Assembly (NCBI GenBank): GCA_031216915.1 | Contig: CM062290.1 | Location: forward strand, 169,217,453 to 169,281,452 | From: Pictodentalium vernedei | Lineage: Eukaryota; Mollusca; Scaphopoda; Dentaliida; Dentaliidae | DNA length: 64,000 nt | Reading direction: 5' to 3' | Part shown: one piece after another, positions 34,975-46,800 of the stretch | Layout: every line of letters starts with the position of its first letter | Numbering within the stretch: the stretch's first letter is position 1 | The notes under the pieces: model-generated | Databases searched by the model: none | Seen by the model: the letters and a program-made list of their open reading frames with translations, nothing else | What the model was told of the DNA's origin: nothing | Program-made: the position numbers and the translations under genes

Positions 34975-35314
34975 GTGAGTGATACCAGCTTAGCATAGCC
35001 GTTGGTCAAATCAGCCAACACGAACCCATCCAAGATAGTTTAAATATATACTGTTTCGTAAATCATTCGGGTGTAATTTCCCTTCTTTTTCTTATAAATA
35101 TTTCGGTTTGAAAACGACAATACCCAAGAATTTGATTTTTATGGCCACGAATCTTAATTTAACTAACTAAAATTCCTCGTACCTCCCCTTTCGAGTTCAT
35201 TAAATAAATCAATGCCAGGTAATCCGGTCGAATTACAAGCAGAATATAAAGACAATTTTTCATAGAGAATTTTTAGTTTTACGGAAAAAGAGAAACATCA
35301 CCTTCGCCATATAT

Positions 35315-35800
35315 AATAATAATAACACTTTGGCCAGCCGCTGATTTGTCGCGGTTCTCGGACGAGAAGGCCATGGTTACCCCTGTACTCCCAACTGCCT
35401 CCCTATTCCCACGCTTCTCCTCTCCTCCCAACACTCGGAGACGAACTGCTTGATTATATCCCTTGTCCCATTCTTCCCAATCTCTCCGATTAGCATATTA
35501 ACCATCTCCTTTGAGTCTCCCCCTAACCACATGTCCTTCATTCTCCCATCCCACTTCCCCATTATACTCCCAGTGAATCTCATTCTTTTAGACTGATACT
35601 CTGGGCATTCTAGAAGAAAGTGTTCCAGGGTCTCCACCATGTCCAAGTTACACATCTGGCACTCCCTTTCACCGTCTTTCCCAATTTTTCCTCTCAGCTC
35701 CATGGATCGCGACCTCAGCTTGAACAACAGTGACCCCCCAAAGGTGCCATCAAGGTACTCTTCAAAACCTGGCTTCTCTTTATCACGCAGGCCACACTCT
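35315..35800 (-). mobile_element. 5'-truncated LINE 3' fragment
   Basis: The minus-strand frame reads VKECGLRDKEKPGFEEYLDG, then MELRGKIGKDGERECQMCNL and ETLEHFLLECPEY. The C..C...H....C segment is the C-terminal metal-binding motif of LINE ORF2. The ORF ends near 35377, followed by a short 3' UTR (gccttctcgtccgagaaccg) ending in an ATT repeat near 35316. About 34981-35310 (in the intron of the glycine-rich gene) holds nothing recognised. Confidence 0.65.
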
Positions 35801-35926
35801 TTAACAGTAATCATGAAAAATTTACAGAGTAAAACAAAATAACCCAAAATCGACAGGATTGAGTGAATATGAACCCAAATTATATGCGAACAAGTCAAGA
35901 AAGGGAGGAATGTTGTAAGATGAATT

Positions 35927-36053
35927 GGTTATTGCCACCAAGCAGTTTTCCAATATGGTGAAATGAAGTCCTACCGGACTCGTCGATATATGCCCAGAGG
36001 CGAGGTCTTGACTTCAAAACACCATCTTGGAAACCCACATGGTGGTAATAACC
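35927..36053. repeat. Foldback element
   Basis: ggttattgccaccaagcagt...ccaatatggtg.aatgaagtc is mirrored by gacttcaaaacaccatcttgg...catggtggtaataacc. Arms are about 44 bp with a 40-bp loop. Confidence 0.7.
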
Positions 36054-36060
36054 TGTACAT

Positions 36061-36665
36061 ATACTCTTGAGTGCCTAATAATCATACATGTATGATTATT
36101 CTTTTTTGAAATAATTCCCGCCTGTATGATCCTTATTTGACCCTGTATGATTATTAATTTTCAGCAATCGAATGTGCAGAGCGGCTGCTTATCTCAAGAA
36201 ATTCACCAAAACAAACTAGTAAGGTACATGTACAAGCAAACTCAGGATGCAATGGAAATGTTAATGGGTAGAGAGCTGGAAGCATATATTTGGGCTTTAT
36301 TCTGAAGCACTGCTTCCATAACGTTAAGACCTAGTACCCAGTGGATGTGCTCCATACCATCACTGAAACAGAATTAATTAGTCTATAAGGTTTTGCCTTG
36401 GTGCAATTTATGGGAGAGTGCCTATAGGCACTCTCCCATAAATTGCAACAAGTCAAATCCATGTGAAAATTACGATAACCGAAAGTAATTTAGCCCTTCA
36501 CCACTTCAAGAGCATCAGACGTCTGAAAACGGTTCAGAGCATAGCGGTTGGCTCACATCTTGGAATTTTCCACCCTATACCATTATCCGGCCCTGTACTA
36601 TTATAAATTTTCCACCCTGTACTATTATTTTGCCCTGTACTATTATTAGGCACTCGAGAGTACCA
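36061..36665. mobile_element. Terminal-inverted-repeat element with a nested palindrome
   Basis: actcttgagtgcctaataat at the left matches the complement of attattaggcactcgagagt at the right. Subterminal sequence repeats ccctgtactattat three times on the right (about 36592-36646) and ccctgtatgattat on the left. The family P palindrome lies inside at 36392-36452. No ORF of note. Confidence 0.55.
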
Positions 36666-36914
36666 TATAATTTCAAAATACGATTGTCTGCATCAAGTCA
36701 TTTCGAAAACATTCTGTTTGAACTCATATTGAAAACACCAAAAATTGCAGTTTCATTTTCTTTCAATTGCATAAGTGGTGAGCGTACAAAAATGTATTTC
36801 GAAACCCTTTACACTTTCGCGTGAATGTAAAATGATTTTATCTTATCTGAGGCTAATCTCAAAGAACGACATTCGATATGAATAGTTCATCCGTGCGAAT
36901 AAAAATAAAAGGAT

Positions 36915-37245
36915 CTATCACACTTTATTCTCCAACATTTGAAAATGTGTCTTTCTGCCTGAAGCCATTATAAAAAACAAGCCTAGCAGTGACCGCCCAG
37001 TCACGAAAGCCCCCGAACTATGACCTTGATCTGTGAGCTTGACCTCCATTGAACAAAAAAGAAAATTGTGAGCGACACATCGTCTCCCCATAAGCAGCAT
37101 GTATGCCAAGTTTCAACAAAATCCAACGAAGCATCTCAGAGTTATGGAACGGACACGGAAAGCTTCCCGACGGACAGACGGACGGACGGGCGGACGGAAA
37201 TGACAAACAGTATATGCCCCTGAAAATTTTATCGGGAGTATAAAA
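36915..37245. repeat. Interspersed repeat ending in ACGGACGG-type sequence
   Basis: Contains catgtatgccaagtttcaac and a gacggacagacggacggacg run at 37172-37198, then a 3' end tatatgcccctgaaa. Similar pieces are common in mollusc genomes, as I recall. Class unknown. Next to it, 37250-37560 shows nothing recognised. Confidence 0.5.
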
Positions 37246-37569
37246 ATAGAAAATTGCGTTTTCACTGAAATTAACTGTTCCATATTGTTTAAATTCTATC
37301 AGTAGTGCGCGTAGAACAACGGATTATGTGACCATTAGAAAACTTTTGAAATTAGGTGAACTGCCGTAAGAGGAATCTCAAAGGGTGAAATAAATTTGAA
37401 TCATTGTTTAGTATGGCTATTGTAATTTCTTGATGTGACATTTACCTTGAAGAAAGAATTACCTGGTGAATGTGCACTTTCAATAATTTAGTCCTAACAA
37501 TAGAAAATTTCTTTTTGTTCTCGTTAATTACCATTGATCTAATGTAATAGCTCAGCGATCTTCAGAAAC

Positions 37570-37715
37570 ACTGCCATTTAAATTTTATTATTTTTTTTTA
37601 AAAATTTGCCTCAAAAACAACATTGCTTATAATCCCAAATCGGTACGAACTCTGTCAAATATATAATTTTTGTTTTTGCAAGTCTCGTCTGTTATTCGTG
37701 TCAGATAATTGGTTA
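37570..37715 (+). mobile_element. Foldback family A, copy 9 (strongly decayed)
   Basis: gcctcaaaaacaacattgct, tcggtacgaactctg and ttttgcaagtctcgtctgtt with an end tcagataattggttaaa follow the family order, but the hairpin is eroded. 37720-38470 holds nothing recognised. Confidence 0.4.
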
Positions 37716-38476
37716 AAAAAACACGAAGTGCCTTTATGCTTAGATTCGCATATGCAGTCTGCACTTCTACTCAGTCCTGCTTAGCTGAAGTGACGATAAT
37801 TTCTGGAAAATCATTCTGAAATTTTGAATGCTAAAGTTGCGGATGACTAATTTTTTTCCCGTTTTGAAGAAATAGTGATAATGAAACACGGAGAGAATGT
37901 CGAGGCACGATCCTACTATTAGCATGCATGTGAAACAAGGAACTTTTACAAATCACAAGGAATTTTACGATGCATGTGACACTCAATGTCATTATGAGGT
38001 TACTGCATTAGCTTATCTGATGAAATCTGTCACACTAAATGACACTAGCTGTTGAAAGTGCTGGTAAACCCTAACAAACAACAAACAGTCTGATGGAGTG
38101 TACATATTAAGGGATGGCTGGGATGCCAAAAGACTGTAACAGTAGCCAACGTTCATATCGCTCATAACACCCAAATTTACTTATTTATTTATTGGTTTAA
38201 GTCACTTTCAGATTCAATTGCTATGTAGTTTCCCAAAGGAAACGGGCAGGTGCGTTCTGGCGATTCCGCATTTCTCTTACTGTGCGCAGGATCTGAAGTG
38301 GAAACCCCCAACATGCCTGCTGTAAACGAGCAGCAAAAATATTTAAATTTTCCACTGCTGGACATCGATGTAGCTCATTGTGCCAATGAACTCCATTTCG
38401 CGACCGACATCTTACATCCAAGCAGGGAAAAGAATTGCTAACATTAACCACTTCCAACTCTTACAAATGTATTCAT

Positions 38477-38726
38477 TTACTCCTTTACCCAACGAATCGG
38501 CCTCATTTGCCCGCGTAATTTACGAATTAAGTAGAAGAAAAAAATCATTTCTGAAAAGAAATGCAACAAATACCTATATCATGTGACAACTCATTGGAAA
38601 GAGCTCGACGAGCACGTTCCAATGAGGGGCCACATGATGTGGTTTTGTTGAAATTTTTTGAAAAATTAAAAAAAAAAAATTTAAAATAATAAAATTTTAT
38701 ATCGTCTGCGTTGGGTAAATGGTTAA
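38477..38726. mobile_element. TTAA foldback element family B
   Basis: Starts tcctttacccaacgaatcgg, ends gcgttgggtaaatggttaa. Shares gcccgcgtaatttacgaatt, the accatatcatgtg-type arm and gaaagagctcgacgagc centre with the element at 55.1 kb. It has the family A terminal pattern but a different interior. 38730-39220 holds nothing recognised. Confidence 0.7.
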
Positions 38727-39224
38727 ACGGTGATAAATACCAAAACCAAATGTAATGGTTTAAACGATGTTAATACCAAAATACACCCGCGAGCACGTGT
38801 GAAGATGCACTCTACTTTTTCTTTATTTGTCCCCATTATATTGATGAGAGACCGCTAGGTTTAAACAGCTTGCATCACCTGCAAGTTAGTGTTAAGGCCT
38901 GCGGAGAAAATCAACTGCTGCCTTTGCATCAAAATAAACTAGTTTTCCCTAAAAGCAGTCATTCGTTGCATCCAGTGGCAGATTTGCACAATGGATAGTT
39001 ACTAATGTTACCCAATGCAACCCAGACCAACTTTTCACCAGCATTGCTCGTTGTGAGTCTCGAAAATGTATTCCCATATCCTCAACTTTTATCGTCATAG
39101 ATATTGACTCTTGGGAAAGTTATCTCCCCTTGTAAATACTGGAGGCCAGCTGTAATCCAATTAACATTGAACCACTGAAAGGTGTGAATGAAATCTTGAT
39201 CGCCAGGGAATAGTTGTCGGAAGC

Positions 39225-39420
39225 GGGGAAATCAGCTGAGAATCAACCGGCCAGCTCTATACACGAAAATCGGCATTCATTTTTTTATATTTTCATTTTT
39301 TGCTTCAAAAACATAGGTTATGAACCCTCATTGGAGCGAGCGCATCGCGTCGTTCCAATGAGGGGGTCATACCCTATGTTTTGGAAGCCAAAAAAATTAA
39401 TTTTTAGTTATACGAGGATT
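39225..39420 (+). mobile_element. Foldback family A, copy 10 (decayed)
   Basis: accggccagctctatacacg (shoulder A), aaaaacataggttatgaacc, a hairpin centred on gagcgcatcgcgtcgttcc, then a diverged shoulder B. The terminal TTAA is lost. 39420-39870 holds nothing recognised. Confidence 0.55.
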
Positions 39421-39871
39421 TTTTCTTTACTGGTTGACAAGAAATTAATTAAGACGCTTATGGGTTATCGCACCTTTTCATTTCTACTCACGCGGCAACT
39501 TATCCGATATTGTGGACTGTGGTTTTAACTGTTTTTATTACAATAAAATGTTTCTTGGTTTTAACATCAACGGGGAAAAAATGGGCAAGTTTATGTCAGC
39601 TTGTATATTTTTATATGGTTAGATAGGACAATATCTATATTATATGCCGGTATGCGCACATCATTGCTAATATGAAACAAAAAAATAGATTAACCGCCAA
39701 AAGTTGACGAAAATGCAATTTTCTATCATTCTACATGGAATTATACAGGAAATAACAGTAGCACTTTAAATCAACCATTATACGGTGTTTGATGATGGTT
39801 ACTTGAGTGAATGCTGTTAACTTGTGGATAGACCCATGCTACGTGGCATTTCAGGGATGAATATTTTTTAA

Positions 39872-41091
39872 CAAGAGGCCTCAAGGGGCCTTAATCGCTC
39901 ACCGGCCAAATTGGTTCAAAGACGTATTTGGGGTCACATTCAGTTAGACATGGTTCATCAGCACTACAAAGGAATTAAGTCATGAGAGGCAAATTTTATG
40001 GAAAAACACCAAAGGAATGGACCTGAACGTAACATGCCCCCCCCCCCCCCCTGCCCATAGAGCTTCATATTCTGCCCATAGAGCCCAAATATTAAGCCAA
40101 GGACTCAAATTGAACAAACTTGAATCTGATCCCCCTTGAGATGTCATATACCAAATAGGAAAGAATTCTTACTGGTGGATATGAAGAAGGTTTTTAAAGA
40201 AATCAACTCACAAGTTAAACTTTGGGCTGAAATAGGGAGCCAAAATATTAACCCAGGGTCCCGATTTGAACAAACTTGAATCTGACCAACCTGGAGATGT
40301 TGTATACCAAATATGAAAGGATTCTGATTGGTGGATCTGAAGAAAAAGATTTTAAAAGAAATTCCCTCATATTGCACTCAGTTAAAATTCAGGCTCCCAT
40401 AGGTAGCCCAAATTAATAACCCCGGGACCAGATATGAACAAACTTGAGTCTTACCCTCCAAGAGATGTTGGATACCAAATATGAAAGGATTCTGACTGGT
40501 GGATCTGAAGAAGATTTTTAAAGAATATTTCACGCATTGCACAAAGTTAAAATTTGGGCTCCCATAGGGAGCCCAAATATAAACCCAGCGACTCGATTTG
40601 AACAAACTTGAATCTGACCCCCTATAGATGTTGTATACCAAACATGAAAGGATTCTGAGTGGTCGATCTGAAGAAGATTTTTAAAGAAATTTCCTCAAAT
40701 TGCACCAAGTTAAACTTTGGGCGCCAATAGAGAGCCGAAATACTAACTCAGGGATTCGATTTGAACAACTTTAATCTGCCCCCCCCCCCCCCCCCCCTAC
40801 AGATATTGTATACCAAATATGAAAGGATTCTGACTGGTGGATCTGAAGAAGAAATTTATGGTTGCTATCAGATTTATGCACCTTATGGGGCCCCCTGTGG
40901 GTGCGGCAAGTTTATTTATATAAACTTGGAACTTGAATTGACATATGATAAGGAACACGCACACAAAATTTGGTTCAATTTGGTCGAGTAGTTTGCGAGG
41001 AGATGTCGATAATGTAAAGTCCACGACGGACGACGACGCCGGACGACGACGACGGACGGCAAGTGATAAGTTAAACTCCCTTCGGTGAGCT
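39872..41091 (+). mobile_element. Tandem-core element, copy 1 (five units of about 163 bp)
   Basis: It starts caagaggcctcaaggggcct and tcgctcacc and ends ggtgagctaaaaa, so the outermost bases are inverted. The core holds five units. The gaacaaacttgaatctg block recurs at about 40112, 40268, 40436, 40600 and 40763. Several units carry a hairpin, gggctcccatagggagccc. The 3' part has ggttcaatttggtcgag and an acggacgacgacg run. This build (short unique ends, tandem core, no ORF) resembles bivalve pearl-type, Helitron-like non-autonomous elements. The class is inferred. Confidence 0.7.
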
Positions 41092-41094
41092 AAA

Positions 41095-42040
41095 AATCTG
41101 ATCGCGCGAATAATGGGACATTTCAATATCGGGTTACCTGCCTTATACCATAGAACACTTCGAATTCATAAATTCTCGCAAAATGTCATAGATCCTAAAA
41201 GTTTCCTTCAAAACCTGGAAGAGTCGACATTTTGTGTTCCTCATAATGAGGTAGCACTTTCACTTTTGTAGTGAAGTCTTGGCTGTCTGTACACGCAGCC
41301 AAATATCATTAAAAACACCTAGCAAGGTACTGCAACTTCTATCGGCAAGATCTTCTAACGCCTGTACTTTGCAGGCCTGGCAATCTAGAAAATCAAGGCG
41401 TGCAAAACAATTGCCATCCTCAGATTGCTTGGGAGTGCAATTGCACCGGAAATTTTCAATGCAAAAACGTGTATGCTATTTTGGTTATTTTCACTTCAAG
41501 GTATTAATATTGTGACTGAAAATTGTACTATATTCAGCTACATGGTGGAAAAATTGGCACACACATCTTCTCATTATTAAAAATGTTGCATTCAATTCTT
41601 ATGTGACTGTCCTCAAAATGTATCAAAATGTATCAAACTGCGACACAGAATGGGCCATGAATTATTCCGAATCAATACAACATTGACAAATCGTCCCCTG
41701 AGTTGGCACAGAGAACACAGTGGAACTCGGGGGACGAAATGATAATAGATTTTAAAGGCAGTCCCAAACAGGTATGACATTCCAGAAAATTAAGGGGTGT
41801 AAAAAATTGCTCTCCACAATTTTTTCTAGGCGTGCAGTAGGCATGCACCACTCCTGCACTCCTAAAGAATGCCAGGCCTGACGCTGTAACATGCGTTCTA
41901 CATATACATGAAAAAACTCACCAAAATTGGAACCAGGCTCTTAAGATTTGTTTTTATGATGGAATATGTAATGGTTGCGCACGTATGAGTAAAACAGTAC
42001 TGAATTGTTTAAGAACTGCAAACTGATTCTCGTTGCAGGA
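41095..42040. other. No gene recognised
   Basis: A 78-codon plus-strand ORF (41279-41515) has no recognisable motif. Nothing else is supported. Confidence 0.4.
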
Positions 42041-42198
42041 GTCAAAATCGATTATCGAAAATCGAGACACATTTTAAGGCCAGTTTATTTTTAGCATTCT
42101 CATAAAATGATGTTCATACGTTCGGAGAGGTGTTGTCTAGAAGTGGTTAAAATATGCGTGGAAAAATCAATTGACATTATTAATTGCAAATAAAATAT

Positions 42199-42349
42199 AG
42201 AATAAATAGGTACTAGGTCCGGTAATCAGATTTAAACCGCGAGTGGGATAAGGATTTTAACCAGGAGGCTCTGCCACGTGGTTAAAACCCTTATTCTTCG
42301 AGTGGTTTAAATCTGATTACCGACCCTAGTACCTATTTGTTTTATTTAT
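42199..42349. repeat. Foldback element
   Basis: aataggtactaggtccggta, atcagatttaaaccgcgagt and ggataaggattttaacca are mirrored by tggttaaaacccttattc through ctagtacctatt. Weaker inverted similarity continues outward (42045-42080 against 42364-42402), so the element may span about 42045-42405. Confidence 0.7.
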
Positions 42350-42826
42350 ACCATGCTCTTGTCACTTAAAATGGAGAAAAAACGATATTTTCGATTATCA
42401 GACGAGCGAACACATGGGTTTGTTTTCTTCACATTTGCGCCGTTTGCAGTACTCCCGACTGCGCGTGAATGCTTGATTGACAGCTGGACACATCGTCAAA
42501 GTTGATTGAATTTACCTTGTTTTTTCAGTCCAATTATTAATAACAATTCTTCAATTTTATTTTAAATATTTAATTGTAGGTATTTTAAACTAAATATGTC
42601 ATATGTTTGAATGAAGCACCGCGAAGTGTGAATGTATCGAAGTCGGCAAATTGGGTCAGGTCAAGGGACAAGTTGTATGTTGTTCCTACTCTTGGTGTAA
42701 ATTCTTGAAATGGAATTCCCATTGAAAACGTTTCAAACACAGTGGAAGCTTTACACCGGAAGTGGGGTTAAACGCTAAAATTTAACATACGGGCTTTTCG
42801 CAGGTAGTAACATAGGTTAGCACTGT

Positions 42827-43219
42827 TATTCATTTATTGAGGTTTAACGACACTTTAACAGCCAAGGACATATCGTGTCGGTGACAGTTTTACGGGACGA
42901 GGAAGCAGGAGTACCCGGAGAGAATCACTGAGCAAGGACGAGCAGCTGTCAGCTCCCCAACATCGTAACTCCGCACTGCAGCACAGGCAGGGTTTGACTG
43001 GCTGAAGCCATGCGCACCATCGACGTGCAGTACGCCATAGTACACGGCGTCAGTGTGCTTCCCATGTGGACAAACGAGTTAAGCGCCTTGTCCAATGACA
43101 CAACGCGAAGTCCGAATCGATCGCTCAGAAGATCACCCATCCAAGGACTAACCGGGCTCGACAGTGCTTAACTTCGGTGATCTGATAAGAACCGGTTACC
43201 GCAACGCCACCGCGCCCGC
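42827..43219 (-). mobile_element. SINE with chimeric tRNA-like/5S-rRNA-like head, second copy
   Basis: On the minus strand: gggcgcggtggcgttgcggt, then taaccggttcttatcagatc and accgaagttaagcactgtcg, then cggttagtccttggatgggt. This is the same junction as at 31.47 kb. The 5S-like part is about 43127-43197. The body is shared with the other SINEs. The tail gttaaagtgtcgttaaacct resembles the 3' end of LINE-D. The two copies differ at scattered sites, so they are independent insertions of one family. Confidence 0.85.
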
Positions 43220-43304
43220 CGTTCTGTCTACATACGTGTGTTTACTTGCACACGTTCCCGAACATGAACATGTCGACATTTGAAATTTCTCAGATAGTTT
43301 TATA

Positions 43305-43350
43305 GGTGGAGGAAGCCTAAGTACCCGAAGAGCACAGGCCAAAAAATTTG
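43305..43350 (-). mobile_element. SINE body fragment
   Basis: gttttataggtggaggaagc and tacccgaagagcac match the body of the neighbouring SINEs. Head and tail are missing. Confidence 0.5.
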
Positions 43351-43894
43351 CGAGGAACGATTTTGCCATTCCACTGGTGCTTATCTAAATGAAAAAAACA
43401 GATAACCGAAAACTTGTTCATCTGGAACTACAAATGGTTCGTCAAAAAGTTGTGTCTCGAGGGTCGCGAAACCGGGGGGGGGGTGGGGGGGGTGGGGGCA
43501 GCCCCCCCCCCCCCCACACTTTTTTGGCCGAGACATGTTTTTGTATGCATATATTTTAACACAACCAATGACTGGGTGAAACGTGAAACAAGGGACGGAT
43601 CCAGAGCCTCCTTCATATTTCCGCCAGCTATGTTATTTATTATTATTTATTTATTGGTGCTTAACGCCACATCAGCAGCTAAGGCTATATCGTGGCGAGA
43701 AATCAGAGAAAAGTAAAAAGTCAATATTATGAAGTAAAAGATTGAATAAAAACAAAGGATAATCACAATAGACATGTCAAAGACAAGAATAATTTAAATA
43801 ACAATGAGCAATGAGATAAGTGAAAGATGTCTACTTTTAAATCAACCTGAGGAACTGCGCTTGATGAGTCTAGATTAAAAGAATAAAAACAATT

Positions 43895-46800
43895 TTAAAA
43901 TTTGTTAAAAAGGTTGATTACTTTCAAAAATGAAATAATTTTGTGTGGGCTCGTATTGTAAAATAGATCTCTAAGGGATCCAGCTGTGAAGTACTGCCCT
44001 CTAACAAGATTAAAATCAGTACAATTTAAGAGAATGTGCTCCACTGACAACACCTGCTGACATGGAACACATTCTGGTCGCATATTACCCTCCAACAGAA
44101 AGGAATGTGTAAGTCGTGTGTGACCAATATGACATCGTGTCAGAATAACATGATCTTTTCTACAGAGGTTACTGGATGGGTAGTGATCAAATATGTTTGG
44201 TCGGAAGCGATGGAGCTTGTTATTTGTCGCCCCATCCCATTCCGCCTGCCACATAGATTTGATGTAACAACTAATATGAGGCTTAAAATCACTGAAAGGG
44301 ATCTTAAAATCAGTGAGAGGCTTGGTTAAAGCCTGTTTTGCTGCACTGTCTGCTCTGGTGTTACCAGCGATACCTACATGTCCGGGTAACCAGCAAAACA
44401 CGATATCATATTGGTCAGACATGAGAGTTGTTAACTTCTCACGAAGTTCCAAAATGAGAGGGTTCTTCAACCTGGGGTTGAGCAAAGCAAGCAAAGAGGA
44501 AAGAGAGTCAGAAAAAATAATCGTCTTCTTTTCCTGTACATTTTCGATATGTTCAAGTGCAAGTTGTATAGCTTTAACTTCAGCTGTGAAAATAGAACTC
44601 TGATTCGGTATTCTGATTGAGGTGATACCATCACCAGTAACAGCAGCTGATGATACTTTGTCACCATCTTTAGATCCATCTGTATAGATCCTTGTATATG
44701 TACTATACTTGGACTTTATTTCGGCATATTTTTGTTTGAACTGCAAGGAATTGGTATCAGATTTTTTGGAAGAAGCAAGTTCCAAAATAACTGTAGGTTT
44801 TTTAACATGCCAAGGAGGAATGTGTGATTTACGGTTTTCTTTTATAGATTCAGAATCAATTTTTGCAGACTCCATGTGGGGTTTAACTCTAATTCCCAAT
44901 GGAGGAATATGTTTCGGATGTCGGTTAAAAAAGTCAACATTTTGAGGTTCTGAAATACAATTAAAAGCAGGATTTGAAGGATTGGCCAAAAGTTTAGACA
45001 CATATTGAAGAGACAATTTAATTCTACGCTTCTCGAGAGAAGGCTCCTCTGCTTCAACAAGCATCGAGTCTATTGGGGATGTTCGAAAGGCCCCTAGACT
45101 AATTCTAATGCCACTATTATGAATTGCATCAAGTGGTTTGAGATATGATTTCCTTGCAGAACCATAAACTATACAACCGTAATCTAATTTTGATCGAACA
45201 AGTGATCTATACAGATGGAGCAAAGTTTTTTGGTCAGCACCCCAATCAGTGCTACCAATAACCTTCAGTAGGTTCAGTGCTCTCTTACATTTAACTTTTA
45301 GTTGTTTTATGTGGGAAGTGAAATTCAGTTTGTTGTCAAACAACAAACCTAAGAATCTCACTTCCTTAACAACCTTAATAGGACTACCATCAATTGTCAA
45401 CTCCGGATCGAGGTGATGTTTCCGAAGTTTGCAAAAATGAATACAATTCGTTTTTGTCTTTGAAAATTTAAAACCATTTTCGATAGCCCACTTTTGAATC
45501 CTATTTAAACACAGCTGAAGTTTGCGCTCTATAGCATTCATCTTTTTGCTACTATAGCAGATCAAAAAGTCATCGACATACAATGACGAATCTACCATAT
45601 TCTCAATTGCGTCGATGATACTATTAATTTTAATTGAAAATAGGGTAACAGATAAAATACTACCCTGAGGGACCCCCAATTCCTGCTCGTGAGGATCAGA
45701 TAACGTTGACCCAACACGAACCTGGAACTGGCGGTCCTTTAAAAAGTTTTCAATAAAAAGAGGCATACGCCCTCTCAACCCCATGTTAAAAAGATCTTTT
45801 AAAATCCCATACGTCCACGTTGTATCATATGCCTTCTCTAGATCAAAGAAGATGGCGACCACATGTTCTTTTCTAGCAAAGGCATTTCTTATAAACGTTT
45901 CAAGTCTGACCAAATGATCCACAGTACTTCTCTGGTTTCTGAAACCACACTGAACATCCGCAAGCAGATTGTTCGATTCCAGAAACCAGACAAGTCGATC
46001 ATTGATCATCCTCTCCATGGTTTTGCTCAGACAACTTGTTAAGGCGATAGGCCTATAATTACTAGGGTTGCTGTGATCCTTATCAGGCTTAGGAATGGGA
46101 ATTACTATTGCTTTGCGCCAAGACGATGGAAACTGGCCAGTCACCCAAATGTCATTAAAAATAGAGAGTAAAAGTTCAAGAGATGATTGCGGCAGATGTT
46201 TTAAAATTTGATAATGTATTTCGTCGGGTCCAGTGGCGGTATCCTTCGCTCTATGTAAAGAGTTATTTAACTCTTCCATAGAGAAAGGTTCATTGTAATC
46301 CTCTAAATTATTGGAGGCAAATTTGAGCTTTTGTTTTTCTTGTTGTTTTTTAATTTTGAGAAATTCAGGATTACAATTTTCAGACGACGAATGTTTCGAA
46401 AATGTGGAGGCCAATGTATTTGAAATTTCTTTTTTTGATGTGATTAGTGTGTTGTTATCTTTCAGATGTTGAACCGTTGATTTTGTGTCTTTTCCATTAA
46501 TTTTCCTTATCATTTTCCAAATTTTATTGATGGGGGTGTTTTGATTTAGTTTAGACACATATGTTTTCCAAGAACTTTTCTTTTTTTGTTGAATCAGTCG
46601 TCTTGTTTTTGCCCGATTTATACGAAGTTTGTCCAAGTTACGTGTGGTTGGTGACTTATAAAATTCCCGTTCAGTCTTTTTGCGATCTTTAATAGCCTGT
46701 TTGCAATCAGCATCAAACCATGGTTTGGTGAAACGTTTAGGATTTGCCGAGGTTTTAGGAATGACCTTGCTTGCAATGTTAAGCAACTCTGTGGTGAAAT

